A stretch of 64,000 nt of DNA from NCBI RefSeq assembly GCF_003143755.1, contig NZ_QFRI01000001.1:1324051-1388050 (forward strand), given 5' to 3'. Positions 51,835 through 60,453 of the stretch are shown piece after piece. Positions within the stretch are counted from its first letter, which is position 1; each line of letters opens with the position of its first letter. A program made the translations under genes and the position numbers. The notes below the pieces were generated by a model. It saw only the letters and a list, made by a program, of their open reading frames with translations, was not told the DNA's origin and searched no databases. This stretch comes from Algibacter marinivivus. GTDB taxonomy: Bacteria; Bacteroidota; Bacteroidia; Flavobacteriales; Flavobacteriaceae.

Positions 51835-52809
51835 ATGCTTTCAATACAAGAATATCAAGAAGCGTTTATTAGTTACTTAAAGGACTATAAAACCATAAAA
51901 GAGCCTAAAAATCTTTACGAACCTATTGATTATATTTTAGATTTAGGAGGGAAACGTTTACGCCCTGTTTTAACTTTAATGACTGCCGATATTTTTAATG
52001 GCAATTATAAAAAGGCTTTAAATGCTGCCTTAAGCATTGAGGTTTTTCATAATTTTTCTTTAGTACATGATGATATTATGGATGATGCACCATTACGAAG
52101 AGGTGAAGAAACCGTACATGAAAAATGGGATATAAATACAGGTATTCTCTCTGGTGATGCAATGTTAATTATGGCATATCAGCTTTTTGAAAATTACGAC
52201 GCTAATACGTTTCAGGCTTTAGCTAAATTGTTTAGTAAAACGGCACTAGAAGTTTGTGAAGGGCAACAATATGATGTGGATTTTGAAACTAGAAATGATG
52301 TTACTATCCCTGAATATTTAAAAATGATTGAGTATAAAACTGCGGTTTTAGTTGGTGCTGCTATGAAAATGGGAGCTATTGTTGCAAATGCTTCTGAGGA
52401 AGACCAAAATAGTATTTATGAATTTGGACGAAACTTAGGTATTGCATTCCAACTACAAGATGATTATTTAGATGCTTTTGGAGACCCTAAAACATTTGGC
52501 AAACAAGTTGGAGGTGATATTATTGAAAATAAAAAAACGTATTTATATTTAAAAGCTTTAGAGTTTTCAAATGATACTGATAAGATTGAATTGACTCAGC
52601 TTTTTAATTCTAACCCAGATAATGTGGCTACCAAAATTGAGGTTGCAAAACAGTTTTTTGTTTCTACAGGTTCTGCTGATGCTACAAAACAAGCTATAAA
52701 AGATTATACTGCTAAAGCTTTTTTAGGTTTGGAATCTTTAAATATTTCTGAGAACAAGAAAGATCTTTTAAAAGCGTTTGGTAACAACTTAATGAACAGA
52801 ACTGTTTGA
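51835..52809 (+). CDS. Polyprenyl (isoprenyl) diphosphate synthase
   Basis: A 324-residue trans-prenyl transferase that adds isopentenyl diphosphate to allylic primers. Key residues: GGKRLRPVL (residues 39-47), first Asp-rich motif DDIMD (about 80-84) and second DDYLD (about 208-212). Small residues before the first Asp motif (FHNFSLVHDD) do not settle whether it makes C15, C20 or longer chains; a geranylgeranyl or longer product for carotenoid or menaquinone synthesis is likely. The next gene overlaps its stop by one base. Confidence 0.9.
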   Translation: MLSIQEYQEAFISYLKDYKTIKEPKNLYEPIDYILDLGGKRLRPVLTLMTADIFNGNYKKALNAALSIEVFHNFSLVHDDIMDDAPLRRGEETVHEKWDINTGILSGDAMLIMAYQLFENYDANTFQALAKLFSKTALEVCEGQQYDVDFETRNDVTIPEYLKMIEYKTAVLVGAAMKMGAIVANASEEDQNSIYEFGRNLGIAFQLQDDYLDAFGDPKTFGKQVGGDIIENKKTYLYLKALEFSNDTDKIELTQLFNSNPDNVATKIEVAKQFFVSTGSADATKQAIKDYTAKAFLGLESLNISENKKDLLKAFGNNLMNRTV

Positions 52810-53159
52810 TGCAATTACCAAATACTTTTGAGAGTTTAATTGAGGAAGCAAATCAATTAGATTTATACAGAAAATTAATTCTTCAACTTAATAAAGATTT
52901 TCTTTTGGCTAATATTGATTTAGACTTTCATGAGGAAGTTTTACCTTCAAGTTTAAAATTATTGCTCCATGAAACGGTTTACAAATTAATTCAGGAGAAG
53001 TTTACTGAATATTTGAATCTACTTTACATAATAGATGTTCCAGAAAAAGCAGTTAAAGCTTTGAATGGCGATGATACACTTAAACTATCTGAAAATGTTT
53101 CATTTTTAATTTTAAAACGTGAGTGGCAAAAGGTTTGGTTTAAGCATAAATATTCTTAG
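52809..53159 (+). CDS. Unknown protein coupled to prenyl synthase
   Basis: A 116-residue soluble protein, helical by appearance, without signal or known motif (MQLPNTFESLIEEANQLDLY at the start). Its ATG overlaps the prenyl synthase stop (TGATG), so the two are translated together; a TTG at 52806 is a less likely start. Function unknown; a role linked to isoprenoids is only suggested by position. Confidence 0.75.
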   Translation: MQLPNTFESLIEEANQLDLYRKLILQLNKDFLLANIDLDFHEEVLPSSLKLLLHETVYKLIQEKFTEYLNLLYIIDVPEKAVKALNGDDTLKLSENVSFLILKREWQKVWFKHKYS

Positions 53160-53204
53160 ATTTTTTTAAGAAAATTGCTATGCGTTTAAGTGAGACGAGA
53201 TGTT

Positions 53205-53310
53205 GGCGGACAGTTGCAAAAGCGATAGTAGTGGTTAGCTTTTGGCGAGGTAGTCCCGATAGTTATCGGGAAGCCAAAACTAGTAACGGATAGCGCGGTG
53301 GCTTGCCATT
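53205..53310. repeat. Nested-hairpin repeat element
   Basis: Inner stem TCCCGATA/TATCGGGA (53254-53271) lies within the outer stem TTTTGGC/GCCAAAA (53240-53279), further extended by GTTAG and CTAGTAAC. To the right it reads AACGGATAGCGCGG, similar to AACGGAAAGCCCGAC in the GGGCGTTACC repeats, so the two families may be related. It fills the convergent gap between 53160 and 53320; no gene is seen. Confidence 0.65.
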
Positions 53311-53320
53311 TGCCAAAATA

Positions 53321-53851
53321 TTAAAAGAAAAACCTAACGAAAGGTGCCCAAGGATCTGCATAAATACTTCGTTCATCATCATATAATACATCGTATCTAA
53401 TACCAAAAGTTACATTGCCGTTTCTGAAACCTGCTCCTAAATATAGTGCTGGAATCCAATAATTATCGTCTTCAATGTTCGTGTTAACGTTGAAGCGCCT
53501 ATTAACATTAAGTTGCTCAAATTCAGCTGAAATTTGTAACTCTCTTATGATGTTGTACAAGCCTACAAGACTACCTCCTAAAATAGTAGATTTGTAAACA
53601 TTTTTCTGATTGTTAAACGTAGCATTTAACCCTAAACCAGCGGCAAAATTATCATCAAATTGATATATGGCACTAGGTGCAACTGTGGCACTAAAAAAGC
53701 CATCTCCAAAGTTTAACCCAAGACCACCACCGTACCTAACATGTTTCCAAAAATCATTTTTTTCTTCTTGAGCATTGATTTTTAGAAAGCCTAAAAACAG
53801 AAAAATTAAAATTACTACGGTTTTTTTATTAATTGAAAGAAATAAATTCAT
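53321..53851 (-). CDS. Predicted outer-membrane beta-barrel protein
   Basis: A 176-residue protein with a signal peptide (about residues 1-27, TVVILIFLFLGFLKINAQ) and about eight amphipathic beta strands (YGGGLGLNFGDGFFSATVAPSAIY, STILGGSLVGLYNI, VTFGIRYDVLY), ending in WAPFVRFFF with a terminal Phe, the usual barrel signal. It is divergent from sucA. Relatives next to sucA are sometimes labelled alpha-ketoglutarate decarboxylase in databases, but nothing here supports an enzyme. Confidence 0.78.
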   Translation of the reverse strand: MNLFLSINKKTVVILIFLFLGFLKINAQEEKNDFWKHVRYGGGLGLNFGDGFFSATVAPSAIYQFDDNFAAGLGLNATFNNQKNVYKSTILGGSLVGLYNIIRELQISAEFEQLNVNRRFNVNTNIEDDNYWIPALYLGAGFRNGNVTFGIRYDVLYDDERSIYADPWAPFVRFFF

Positions 53852-53959
53852 AAGAATAGGAAATTATTAAAAAATTAACTCAAAATTAAACATATCCATT
53901 AAAGAGACATTATTTGTTATAAATATAACCAAAGAAACATCTAATTTTGGTAAATGTTG

Positions 53960-53967
53960 TATTTTTG
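53960..53967 (+). promoter_or_regulatory. -7 box of sucAB
   Basis: TATTTTTG, perfect TAnnTTTG; transcription would begin near 53973, so the sucA start is ATG 54007, not the upstream 53947. Confidence 0.6.
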
Positions 53968-54006
53968 ACAAAAATTTCACTAAATCGTTATAGTACAAAA
54001 ATAATA

Positions 54007-56751
54007 ATGGATAAATTTTCATTTTTAAATGCAGCACACACAGCTTTTTTTGCTGATTTGTATGAACAATATCTACAAAATCCAGATGCCGTTGAACCTA
54101 GTTGGAGAGCCTTTTTTCAAGGCTATGATTTTGGAAGTGAAAATTACGGTTTAGATGGCGAGATAATTGAAGGTGTTTCTACTCAAATACCAGAGCATGT
54201 ACAAAAAGAATTTCAAGTTGTAAAACTTATTGATGGTTACAGAATCCGTGGTCATTTGTTTACTGATACCAACCCTGTAAGAGAGCGCAGAACGTATACT
54301 CCAACTTTAGATATTAGTAATTTTGGTTTATCAGATAACGATCTAGATACGGTTTTTAATGCTGGAGATATATTAGGTATTGGAGCAAAACCTTTGCGAG
54401 AAATCATTTCTCATTTAGAGCGTATATATTGTAGTTCTATTGGTGTTGAATACATGTATTTGCGTAATCCGGAAGTTATTGAGTGGTGGCAGAGTCAGTT
54501 AAATGAAAATGATAACCAGCCAAATTATTCACCAGAGACAAAAAAATATATCCTATCAAAATTAAACCAAGCTGTTACTTTTGAAAACTTTTTGCAAACA
54601 AAATATGTTGGGCAAAAGCGTTTTTCTTTGGAAGGTGGAGAATCTTTAATTCCTGCTATTAGTAATGTGCTTTTTTACGCTGTTGAAAAATATGGTGTAA
54701 AAGAATGTGTCTTGGGAATGGCACACAGAGGGCGTTTAAGTACGTTAGTTAATATTTTTAGAAAACCAATGAATGAGCTATTTAGCGAATTTGATGGTAA
54801 AGATTTTGAAGATGAAAATATTGATGGAGATGTAAAATACCACTTAGGCTTAACACTTGATAAAACTTATCAAAACGGAAAAAATATCAAGATGAATTTG
54901 GTGCCTAATCCATCGCATTTAGAGACCGTAGCACCTGTTGCTGAAGGTATCACTAGAGCAAAAATTGATGACGATTATGATGGTGATGATTCTAAAATCA
55001 TTCCAATAATTGTTCATGGAGATGCTGCAATTGCAGGTCAAGGTGTGGTTTATGAAGTGGCACAAATGAGTCAGTTAAATGGCTATAAAACAGGAGGGAC
55101 AATTCATATTGTAGTAAATAATCAAATAGGATTTACAACTAATTATCTTGATGCGCGCTCAAGCACGTATTGTACTGATGTTGCTAAGGTTACATTGTCT
55201 CCAGTATTGCATGTAAATGCTGATGATGCTGAAGCTGTTGTTCATGCAGTTGAAATGGCTTTAGAATACAGAATGCGTTACAAAAAAGACGTTTATATAG
55301 ATTTATTAGGCTATAGAAAATACGGTCATAATGAAGGTGATGAACCAAGATTCACTCAACCAAAACTTTATAAAAACATATCAAAACACCAGAATCCTTT
55401 TAAAATTTATTCAGATAAGTTAATTGCTGAAAATACTATTGATAAGGCATACTCTAATAAAATTGTTGCAGAGTTTAAAGAAACTTTAGAAAGAGAATAT
55501 TCAAAATCTAAAGAAGCGAAATCTTCAAAGGTTAGAGAGTTTATGCAAGAACGATGGAAAGGCTTTGAAAGAAAAGGTGTTGATAGGATGCTTATAAGTG
55601 AAGATACATCCTATTCTAAAGACAGGTTAAAACATATTTCGAAAGTAATTTCTACAGTTCCTGATGGTGTTAAGTTTTTACGAAAAGCAGAAAGAATACT
55701 TCAAGGTAGGTCAAAAATGGTTTTTGAAACGGATACGCTTGATTGGGGTATGGGTGAAACTTTGGCTTATGGAAGTTTAATGGAAGAAGGTTTTAACGTT
55801 CGAATTTCTGGACAAGATGTTGAACGTGGAACCTTTAGTCACAGACATGCTATTTTACGTGATGAGATTTCAGAAGAACGTATTAATTTATTAAATACAA
55901 ACCCAGAGAATAAAGGTGAAATGTATATTTACAACTCATTTTTATCTGAGTACGGCGTGTTAGGTTTTGATTATGGTTATGCTATGGCAAATCCGAATAC
56001 CTTAACGATATGGGAAGCGCAATTTGGAGATTTTAGTAATGGGGCTCAAATAATATTTGACCAATATCTTTCTGCAGCAGAAGATAAATGGAAATCTCAA
56101 AATGGTATAGTTGTTTTATTACCTCATGGTTATGAAGGACAAGGTTCTGAACATTCATCTGCAAGAATAGAACGTTATTTGCAATTATGTGGAAAGGATA
56201 ATATGATAGTTACAAATTGTACAACACCAGCAAATTTTTTCCATTTGCTACGTCGTCAAATGAAACGTGACTATAGAAAACCTTTAATTGTATTTACACC
56301 TAAGAGTTTATTGCGTCATCCTAAAGCAGTATCGTCAATAAATGAATTAGCAAAAGGAGAATTCCAAGAAGTTATAGACGATTCAATTAATCCAAAGCAT
56401 GTTAAGAAATTAGTGTTCTGTACTGGAAAATTTTATTATGATTTATTGGCTGAAAGAGAAGAACTTAAGCGAGAAGATGTTGCTTTGGTTAGAATAGAAC
56501 AATTGTTCCCGCTTCATCTTGAAAAAATCCAGAATGTAATTGATAGGTATCCAAATGTTGAAAATTATGTTTGGGCTCAAGAAGAACCTAAGAATATGGG
56601 TGCATGGAGCCATATGTTACAGCGTTTAGATATTGTTAAGTTAGAAGTTTGCTCAAGATCTTACAGTTCTGTACCAGCACCAGGATCAAGTACTAGAGAT
56701 AAAAGAAGACAAAAACGTGTGATAGATGCCGTTTTTGATAAAGAAAATTAA
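54007..56751 (+). CDS. sucA: 2-oxoglutarate dehydrogenase E1
   Basis: A 914-residue ThDP enzyme of the TCA cycle that decarboxylates 2-oxoglutarate and passes succinyl to the E2 lipoyl arm. Visible: N-terminal NAAHTAFFADLYEQYLQNPDAV, the substrate/ThDP region VLGMAHRGRLSTLVNI, HLGLTLD, HGDAAIAGQGVVYE, VVNNQIGFTTN and the C-terminal GSEHSSARIERYLQLC and QEEPKNMGAWSH. The chosen Met starts the conserved DKFSFLNAAH. It forms an operon with sucB, 33 bases downstream. Confidence 0.95.
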   Translation: MDKFSFLNAAHTAFFADLYEQYLQNPDAVEPSWRAFFQGYDFGSENYGLDGEIIEGVSTQIPEHVQKEFQVVKLIDGYRIRGHLFTDTNPVRERRTYTPTLDISNFGLSDNDLDTVFNAGDILGIGAKPLREIISHLERIYCSSIGVEYMYLRNPEVIEWWQSQLNENDNQPNYSPETKKYILSKLNQAVTFENFLQTKYVGQKRFSLEGGESLIPAISNVLFYAVEKYGVKECVLGMAHRGRLSTLVNIFRKPMNELFSEFDGKDFEDENIDGDVKYHLGLTLDKTYQNGKNIKMNLVPNPSHLETVAPVAEGITRAKIDDDYDGDDSKIIPIIVHGDAAIAGQGVVYEVAQMSQLNGYKTGGTIHIVVNNQIGFTTNYLDARSSTYCTDVAKVTLSPVLHVNADDAEAVVHAVEMALEYRMRYKKDVYIDLLGYRKYGHNEGDEPRFTQPKLYKNISKHQNPFKIYSDKLIAENTIDKAYSNKIVAEFKETLEREYSKSKEAKSSKVREFMQERWKGFERKGVDRMLISEDTSYSKDRLKHISKVISTVPDGVKFLRKAERILQGRSKMVFETDTLDWGMGETLAYGSLMEEGFNVRISGQDVERGTFSHRHAILRDEISEERINLLNTNPENKGEMYIYNSFLSEYGVLGFDYGYAMANPNTLTIWEAQFGDFSNGAQIIFDQYLSAAEDKWKSQNGIVVLLPHGYEGQGSEHSSARIERYLQLCGKDNMIVTNCTTPANFFHLLRRQMKRDYRKPLIVFTPKSLLRHPKAVSSINELAKGEFQEVIDDSINPKHVKKLVFCTGKFYYDLLAEREELKREDVALVRIEQLFPLHLEKIQNVIDRYPNVENYVWAQEEPKNMGAWSHMLQRLDIVKLEVCSRSYSSVPAPGSSTRDKRRQKRVIDAVFDKEN

Positions 56752-56784
56752 AATAGAATTTAAGATACATTAAAATTATAAAGA

Positions 56785-57999
56785 ATGATTTTAGAAATGA
56801 AAGTCCCTTCACCAGGGGAATCTATTACAGAAGTTGAAATAGCAACGTGGTTAGTTGAAGATGGAGATTATGTTGAAAAAGATCAAGCTATTGCTGAGGT
56901 AGATAGTGATAAAGCAACCCTTGAATTACCAGCAGAAGCTAGTGGGACTATTACGCTTAAAGCAGAAGAAGGTGATGCTGTTGAAGTTGGGGCTGTAGTT
57001 TGTTTGATTGATACAAGTGCAGCTAAGCCAGAAGGAGGTGATGCTCCAAAAGAAGAAAAGAAAGCGGATGCTCCAAAAGCTGAAGCTCCAAAAGCACCAA
57101 CTGCTACAGAAACTAAAACATATGCTACAGGTAGTGCAAGTCCTGCAGCAAAAAAGATTTTAGCAGAGAAAGGAATGGATGCAAATTCAATTTCTGGAAC
57201 TGGTAAAGATGGAAGAGTAACTAAAGAAGATGCTGTAAATGCTGTACCTTCAATGGGAACGCCAACTGGTGGAAATCGAGGAACTTCTAGAAGTAAAATG
57301 TCTATGCTACGCAGAAAAGTAGCAGAGCGTTTAGTAGAAGCTAAAAATACAACGGCAATGTTAACGACTTTTAATGAAGTTGATATGTCTCCAATTTTTG
57401 CTTTAAGAAAAGAATACAAAGAAACATTTAAAGGAAAGCATGGTGTAAGTTTAGGCTTTATGAGTTTCTTTACTTTAGCAATTGTAAGAGCATTAAAAAT
57501 GTATCCAGCTGTTAATTCAATGATTGATGGCAAAGAAATGCTTTCTTATGATTTCTGTGATATTAGTATTGCTGTTTCTGGACCTAAAGGACTTATGGTA
57601 CCAGTAATTAGAAATGCTGAAAATTTAAGTTTTAGAGGTGTTGAATCTGAAGTGAAACGATTAGCGCTTCGTGCTAGAGACGGTCAAATCACAGTTGATG
57701 AAATGACAGGAGGTACCTTTACAATTACCAATGGTGGTGTTTTTGGAAGTATGTTATCTACACCAATAATTAATCCACCGCAAAGTGGAATTTTGGGTAT
57801 GCATAACATTGTTGAACGTCCAGTTGCTATTGATGGTAAAGTTGAAATAAGGCCAATTATGTACGTCGCATTATCTTATGACCATAGAATTATTGATGGA
57901 AAAGAAAGTGTTGGATTTTTAGTTGCTGTTAAAGAAGCTCTTGAAAATCCAGTAGAAATTTTAATGGCTAATGATGTTAAAAAAGCATTAGAGTTATAA
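56785..57999 (+). CDS. sucB: 2-oxoglutarate dehydrogenase E2 (dihydrolipoyl succinyltransferase)
   Basis: A 404-residue core of the 2-oxoglutarate dehydrogenase complex. One lipoyl domain (residues 1-78) with the lipoylated Lys in [13 protein letters not shown], an Ala/Pro/Lys-rich linker (about 82-112), the E3-binding domain (about 118-152, [22 protein letters not shown]) and the catalytic domain with [16 protein letters not shown] near the C-terminus (His/Asp active site). It starts 33 bases after sucA; the E3 gene is elsewhere. Confidence 0.96.
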   Translation: MILEMKVPSPGESITEVEIATWLVEDGDYVEKDQAIAEVDSDKATLELPAEASGTITLKAEEGDAVEVGAVVCLIDTSAAKPEGGDAPKEEKKADAPKAEAPKAPTATETKTYATGSASPAAKKILAEKGMDANSISGTGKDGRVTKEDAVNAVPSMGTPTGGNRGTSRSKMSMLRRKVAERLVEAKNTTAMLTTFNEVDMSPIFALRKEYKETFKGKHGVSLGFMSFFTLAIVRALKMYPAVNSMIDGKEMLSYDFCDISIAVSGPKGLMVPVIRNAENLSFRGVESEVKRLALRARDGQITVDEMTGGTFTITNGGVFGSMLSTPIINPPQSGILGMHNIVERPVAIDGKVEIRPIMYVALSYDHRIIDGKESVGFLVAVKEALENPVEILMANDVKKALEL

Positions 58000-58015
58000 A
58001 TTACTAATAGAAAAT

Positions 58016-58055
58016 AAAAAAGGGTGTTACATAATTTATGTAACACCCTTTTTTC
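58016..58055 (+). terminator. Terminator of sucAB
   Basis: AAAAAAGGGTGTTACAT pairs with ATGTAACACCCTTTTTT, a long stem with flanking A and T runs, 20 bases past the stop. It may also end minus-strand transcripts carrying the microprotein gene. Confidence 0.92.
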
Positions 58056-58081
58056 GTTATGGGATATGAGGCTCTAACTAA

Positions 58082-58198
58082 CTAAATAAAAAACATAACG
58101 ATATTTACTGTAATAACTATTACAACTAAAATTGATAATCCCACAATAATATATTTATTAAGAATATTATTTTCTTTTTCCATTTGAGCTTTAAGCAT
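58082..58198 (-). CDS. 38-residue single-helix membrane microprotein
   Basis: A short frame: a charged N-terminus (MLKAQMEKENNILNKY) then a continuous hydrophobic helix (IIVGLSILVVIVITVNIVMFFI) to the stop. The charged lead followed by a perfect membrane-spanning length is unlikely by chance in AT-rich noncoding DNA, yet it cannot be proven from one sequence. It lies 25 bases downstream of the second sRNA-like module on the same strand and ends before the sucAB terminator, so it could be expressed by read-through or from its own promoter. Confidence 0.5.
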   Translation of the reverse strand: MLKAQMEKENNILNKYIIVGLSILVVIVITVNIVMFFI

Positions 58199-58222
58199 TG
58201 GTTTGGGTTTTTAATATTTTGT

Positions 58223-58290
58223 TTAAAAACTCTGCACCATTACAGTGCAGAGTATCTAAAAAATTCTCTCTCAAAAGAATTAATTAATAG
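58223..58290 (-). ncRNA. Candidate small RNA, module 2
   Basis: On the minus strand a TAATTTTA box (58296-58303) precedes TGCTATTAATTAATTCTT and ends at the hairpin ACTCTGCAC (58229-58237) / GTGCAGAGT (58245-58253) with loop TGTAATG and T5. The predicted RNA is about 68 nt without an open frame. Palindrome TACGTAGAAGTGCGTA lies exactly 23 bases upstream of the box. It is a diverged tandem copy of module 1. Confidence 0.6.
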
Positions 58291-58326
58291 CAATGTAAAA
58301 TTAAGATAGGTTTAGGAGAAAAAAAA

Positions 58327-58342
58327 TACGCACTTCTACGTA
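58327..58342. promoter_or_regulatory. Candidate response-regulator site, module 2
   Basis: TACGCACTTCTACGTA, an imperfect 16-bp palindrome identical to 58473-58488. It lies 23 bases upstream of the -7-like box of module 2, a usual place for an activator. LuxR/NarL-type regulators bind such short inverted TAC...GTA sites. Confidence 0.5.
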
Positions 58343-58366
58343 TTTTAATATTGGAAGGAATGGGTT

Positions 58367-58436
58367 AAAAAAACGAAAGCTCTAAATCATTACAATTTAG
58401 AGCTTTCTATAATTCTCCCTAAGAACTAATTAATAG
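58367..58436 (-). ncRNA. Candidate small RNA, module 1
   Basis: On the minus strand a TATCTTTA box (58442-58449) precedes TGCTATTAATTAGTTCTT and ends at a perfect 13-bp hairpin GAAAGCTCTAAAT (58375-58387) / ATTTAGAGCTTTC (58395-58407) with loop TGTAATG and T7. The predicted RNA is about 70 nt with no open frame. The same 16-bp palindrome lies exactly 23 bases upstream of the box. Confidence 0.62.
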
Positions 58437-58472
58437 CACTGTAAAGATAAATGATATAAACGAAACAAAAAA

Positions 58473-58488
58473 TACGCACTTCTACGTA
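58473..58488. promoter_or_regulatory. Candidate response-regulator site, module 1
   Basis: TACGCACTTCTACGTA, identical to 58327-58342 and at the same distance (23 bases) from the -7-like box of its module. AAATACG/CGTATTT around it could also act as a weak terminator for the response regulator gene ending at 58501. Confidence 0.5.
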
Positions 58489-58500
58489 TTTTATACGCAA

Positions 58501-59133
58501 CTATAAAAAATCTTTGTTTATAGTTGCCCAAATTGAAAGTGAGGTGGGTTTATTGTCTAGACTCAATTTGTGTACAATATTACTTCTGTGTTTATCTACC
58601 GTTCTAACAGAAATAGATAATTCATCGGCAATATCTTGACTTGTATTATTTTCAGAAATAAGTTTAACAATTTTTAATTCAGATTTAGTTAGAGAATCTA
58701 GTGCTTCAGGCTTATTTTCTAAAGTACTGGCTTTTAAATAAGATGCTATTTCTTCACTAAAATATGGTTTGCCATTTACAACTTGACTGATGCAAGTTTC
58801 AATTTCTTCAATAGCAAATTCTTTTAAAATATAACCAAAAACACCAAATTCTAATGCTTGATCATATACTTCTTCTTCTTTATCAAAAGTTATTAGAATA
58901 ACTTTAGTAGGCAAATCATTTTTTTGACAAGCTTCTGCAATTTCTAATCCAGTCATATAAGGCATTCTTATATCTAGAATAGCAATTTCAGGTTTTAATT
59001 TAACAATAAGATTGTACGCGGTTTTACCGTCTTCTGCACTACCTATAATATTGTAGCCTTTTGAAGTTAAAAAATCTGTCAACCCTCGTAACATTAAAGG
59101 GTGATCATCAGCAATAACAATAGATGTATTCAT
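58501..59133 (-). CDS. NarL/FixJ-type response regulator
   Basis: A 210-residue two-component regulator. Receiver domain (residues 1-120) with acidic pocket DDH near residue 8, phospho-acceptor Asp in AILDIRMPY (about 55), switch Thr in LITFD and Lys in YILKEFA. The C-terminal LuxR-type helix-turn-helix (about 145-205) has LTKSELKIVKLISENNTSQDIADELSISVRTVDKHRSNI. No histidine kinase gene is adjacent. It is 33 bases after the retropepsin gene on the same strand. Directly downstream lie two identical palindromes and two sRNA-like modules that it may control. Confidence 0.93.
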   Translation of the reverse strand: MNTSIVIADDHPLMLRGLTDFLTSKGYNIIGSAEDGKTAYNLIVKLKPEIAILDIRMPYMTGLEIAEACQKNDLPTKVILITFDKEEEVYDQALEFGVFGYILKEFAIEEIETCISQVVNGKPYFSEEIASYLKASTLENKPEALDSLTKSELKIVKLISENNTSQDIADELSISVRTVDKHRSNIVHKLSLDNKPTSLSIWATINKDFL

Positions 59134-59166
59134 TTACTTAAAAGAGAGACTTGGTTTGCTATTAAT

Positions 59167-59607
59167 TTATAACTTTAAATATAGATATTTCTTTTCGTAA
59201 TCTATGATAGCTTTTCCTTTTTTTAAAATATCTGCACCAATGATGCCATCTACGGGTTTAGAGTTATGATTTATTAATGCCGTATTTACATGGGTAAGAT
59301 TAAATAAAACTAAGACAACTTTGTTGTTAGTCCATTTACCAATTTTCACATTATTTTTCTTAGCAGTTTTTGTATCCATATCTATGGCACCAGCGCCAGC
59401 AGCTTTAATTAAAGAATCTTCAGCATTTAATTTAAATGTTTCTATACCTTCAAAACCAACACAAGAACTAGATGCACCAGTATCTAAAATAAAACTACCT
59501 TTCACATTATTAATAGTTGCTTTTATTTCAAAATGATTGGTTTTGGTAAGTTTCAACTTTATTTTGGTATATCCTTTTTCTTCAAGAAATTCTTTCAGTG
59601 TTTCCAT
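59167..59607 (-). CDS. Retropepsin-like aspartic protease family protein
   Basis: A 146-residue single-domain clan AA protein. The active-site motif is FILDTGASSSCVG (Asp near residue 42) and the second family glycine motif is VDGIIGADILKKGKAIIDY. It would act as a dimer. There is no signal peptide, so it is cytoplasmic unless exported otherwise. It precedes the response regulator gene by 33 bases and is divergent from tatD. Target unknown. Confidence 0.85.
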   Translation of the reverse strand: METLKEFLEEKGYTKIKLKLTKTNHFEIKATINNVKGSFILDTGASSSCVGFEGIETFKLNAEDSLIKAAGAGAIDMDTKTAKKNNVKIGKWTNNKVVLVLFNLTHVNTALINHNSKPVDGIIGADILKKGKAIIDYEKKYLYLKL

Positions 59608-59682
59608 CTAAATTCATTTTAAACAAATATAATCCTATAAAACAATTATTTTTACAGAATAGTTTAACAAAAACTTTTTAAT

Positions 59683-60450
59683 TTGATAATTACGGATACC
59701 CATACTCATTTATATAGTGAAGCTTTTGATGAAGATAGAAATGCGATGATTAGTAGAGCCTTAGAAGAAGGTGTTTCTCGGTTTTTTATACCAGCAATTG
59801 ACTCTACTTACACAAATTCTATGTTAAAATTAGAATCTGATTATCCTGAACATGTGTTTTTAATGATGGGATTGCATCCAACTCATGTTAAAGCGAATTT
59901 TAAAGATGAATTAAAACACGTTGAAGAGATGCTTGCTAAACGAAAGTTTTATGCTGTTGGCGAAATTGGAATTGATTTATATTGGGATAAATCTACTCTA
60001 GATATTCAAAAAAAGGCATTTAAGCTTCAAATTCAATTAGCAAAAAAACATAACTTACCTATTGTTATTCATTGTAGGGAGGCATTTGATGAAATTTTTG
60101 AGGTTTTAGAAACTGAAAAGAGTGATGATTTATATGGTATTTTTCATTGCTTTACAGGCACGCTAGAGCAAGCTCATAAAGCTATTTCTTATAACATGAA
60201 ATTAGGAATTGGAGGCGTAGCAACATTTAAGAACGGGAAGATTGATCAGTTTTTAAATCAAATAGATTTGAAACATATAGTATTAGAAACTGATTCACCT
60301 TATTTATCACCAGTGCCGTATAGAGGAAAACGAAATGAAAGCGCTTACATAATTAATGTTTTAGAAAAGTTGTCCTATATATATGATACATCTAAAGAAT
60401 TTATAGCAGAAGTAACAACACAAAATTCTAAAGATGTTTTTAAAATTTAA
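59683..60450 (+). CDS. TatD-family metal-dependent hydrolase
   Basis: A 255-residue TIM-barrel hydrolase, probably a 3'-5' DNase/RNase. Metal ligands: ITDTHTHLYSEAFD (residues 3-16), Glu in AVGEIGIDLYWD, IVIHCREAFDE and FHCFTG, and VLETDSPYLSP. The start is TTG at 59683, as the conserved motif begins two codons later and no ATG is available upstream. The asparaginase gene follows 3 bases after its stop. Confidence 0.9.
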   Translation: MIITDTHTHLYSEAFDEDRNAMISRALEEGVSRFFIPAIDSTYTNSMLKLESDYPEHVFLMMGLHPTHVKANFKDELKHVEEMLAKRKFYAVGEIGIDLYWDKSTLDIQKKAFKLQIQLAKKHNLPIVIHCREAFDEIFEVLETEKSDDLYGIFHCFTGTLEQAHKAISYNMKLGIGGVATFKNGKIDQFLNQIDLKHIVLETDSPYLSPVPYRGKRNESAYIINVLEKLSYIYDTSKEFIAEVTTQNSKDVFKI

Positions 60451-60453
60451 AGC

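Noticed and set aside
53947-54006. Upstream extension of sucA
   Set aside because: The -7 box lies inside it and the family sequence begins at the Met at 54007.
56883-57533. 216-residue minus-strand open frame within sucB
   Set aside because: It is the antisense of the lipoyl and linker regions; low-complexity Ala/Ser/Val content comes from the Lys/Ala/Pro linker.
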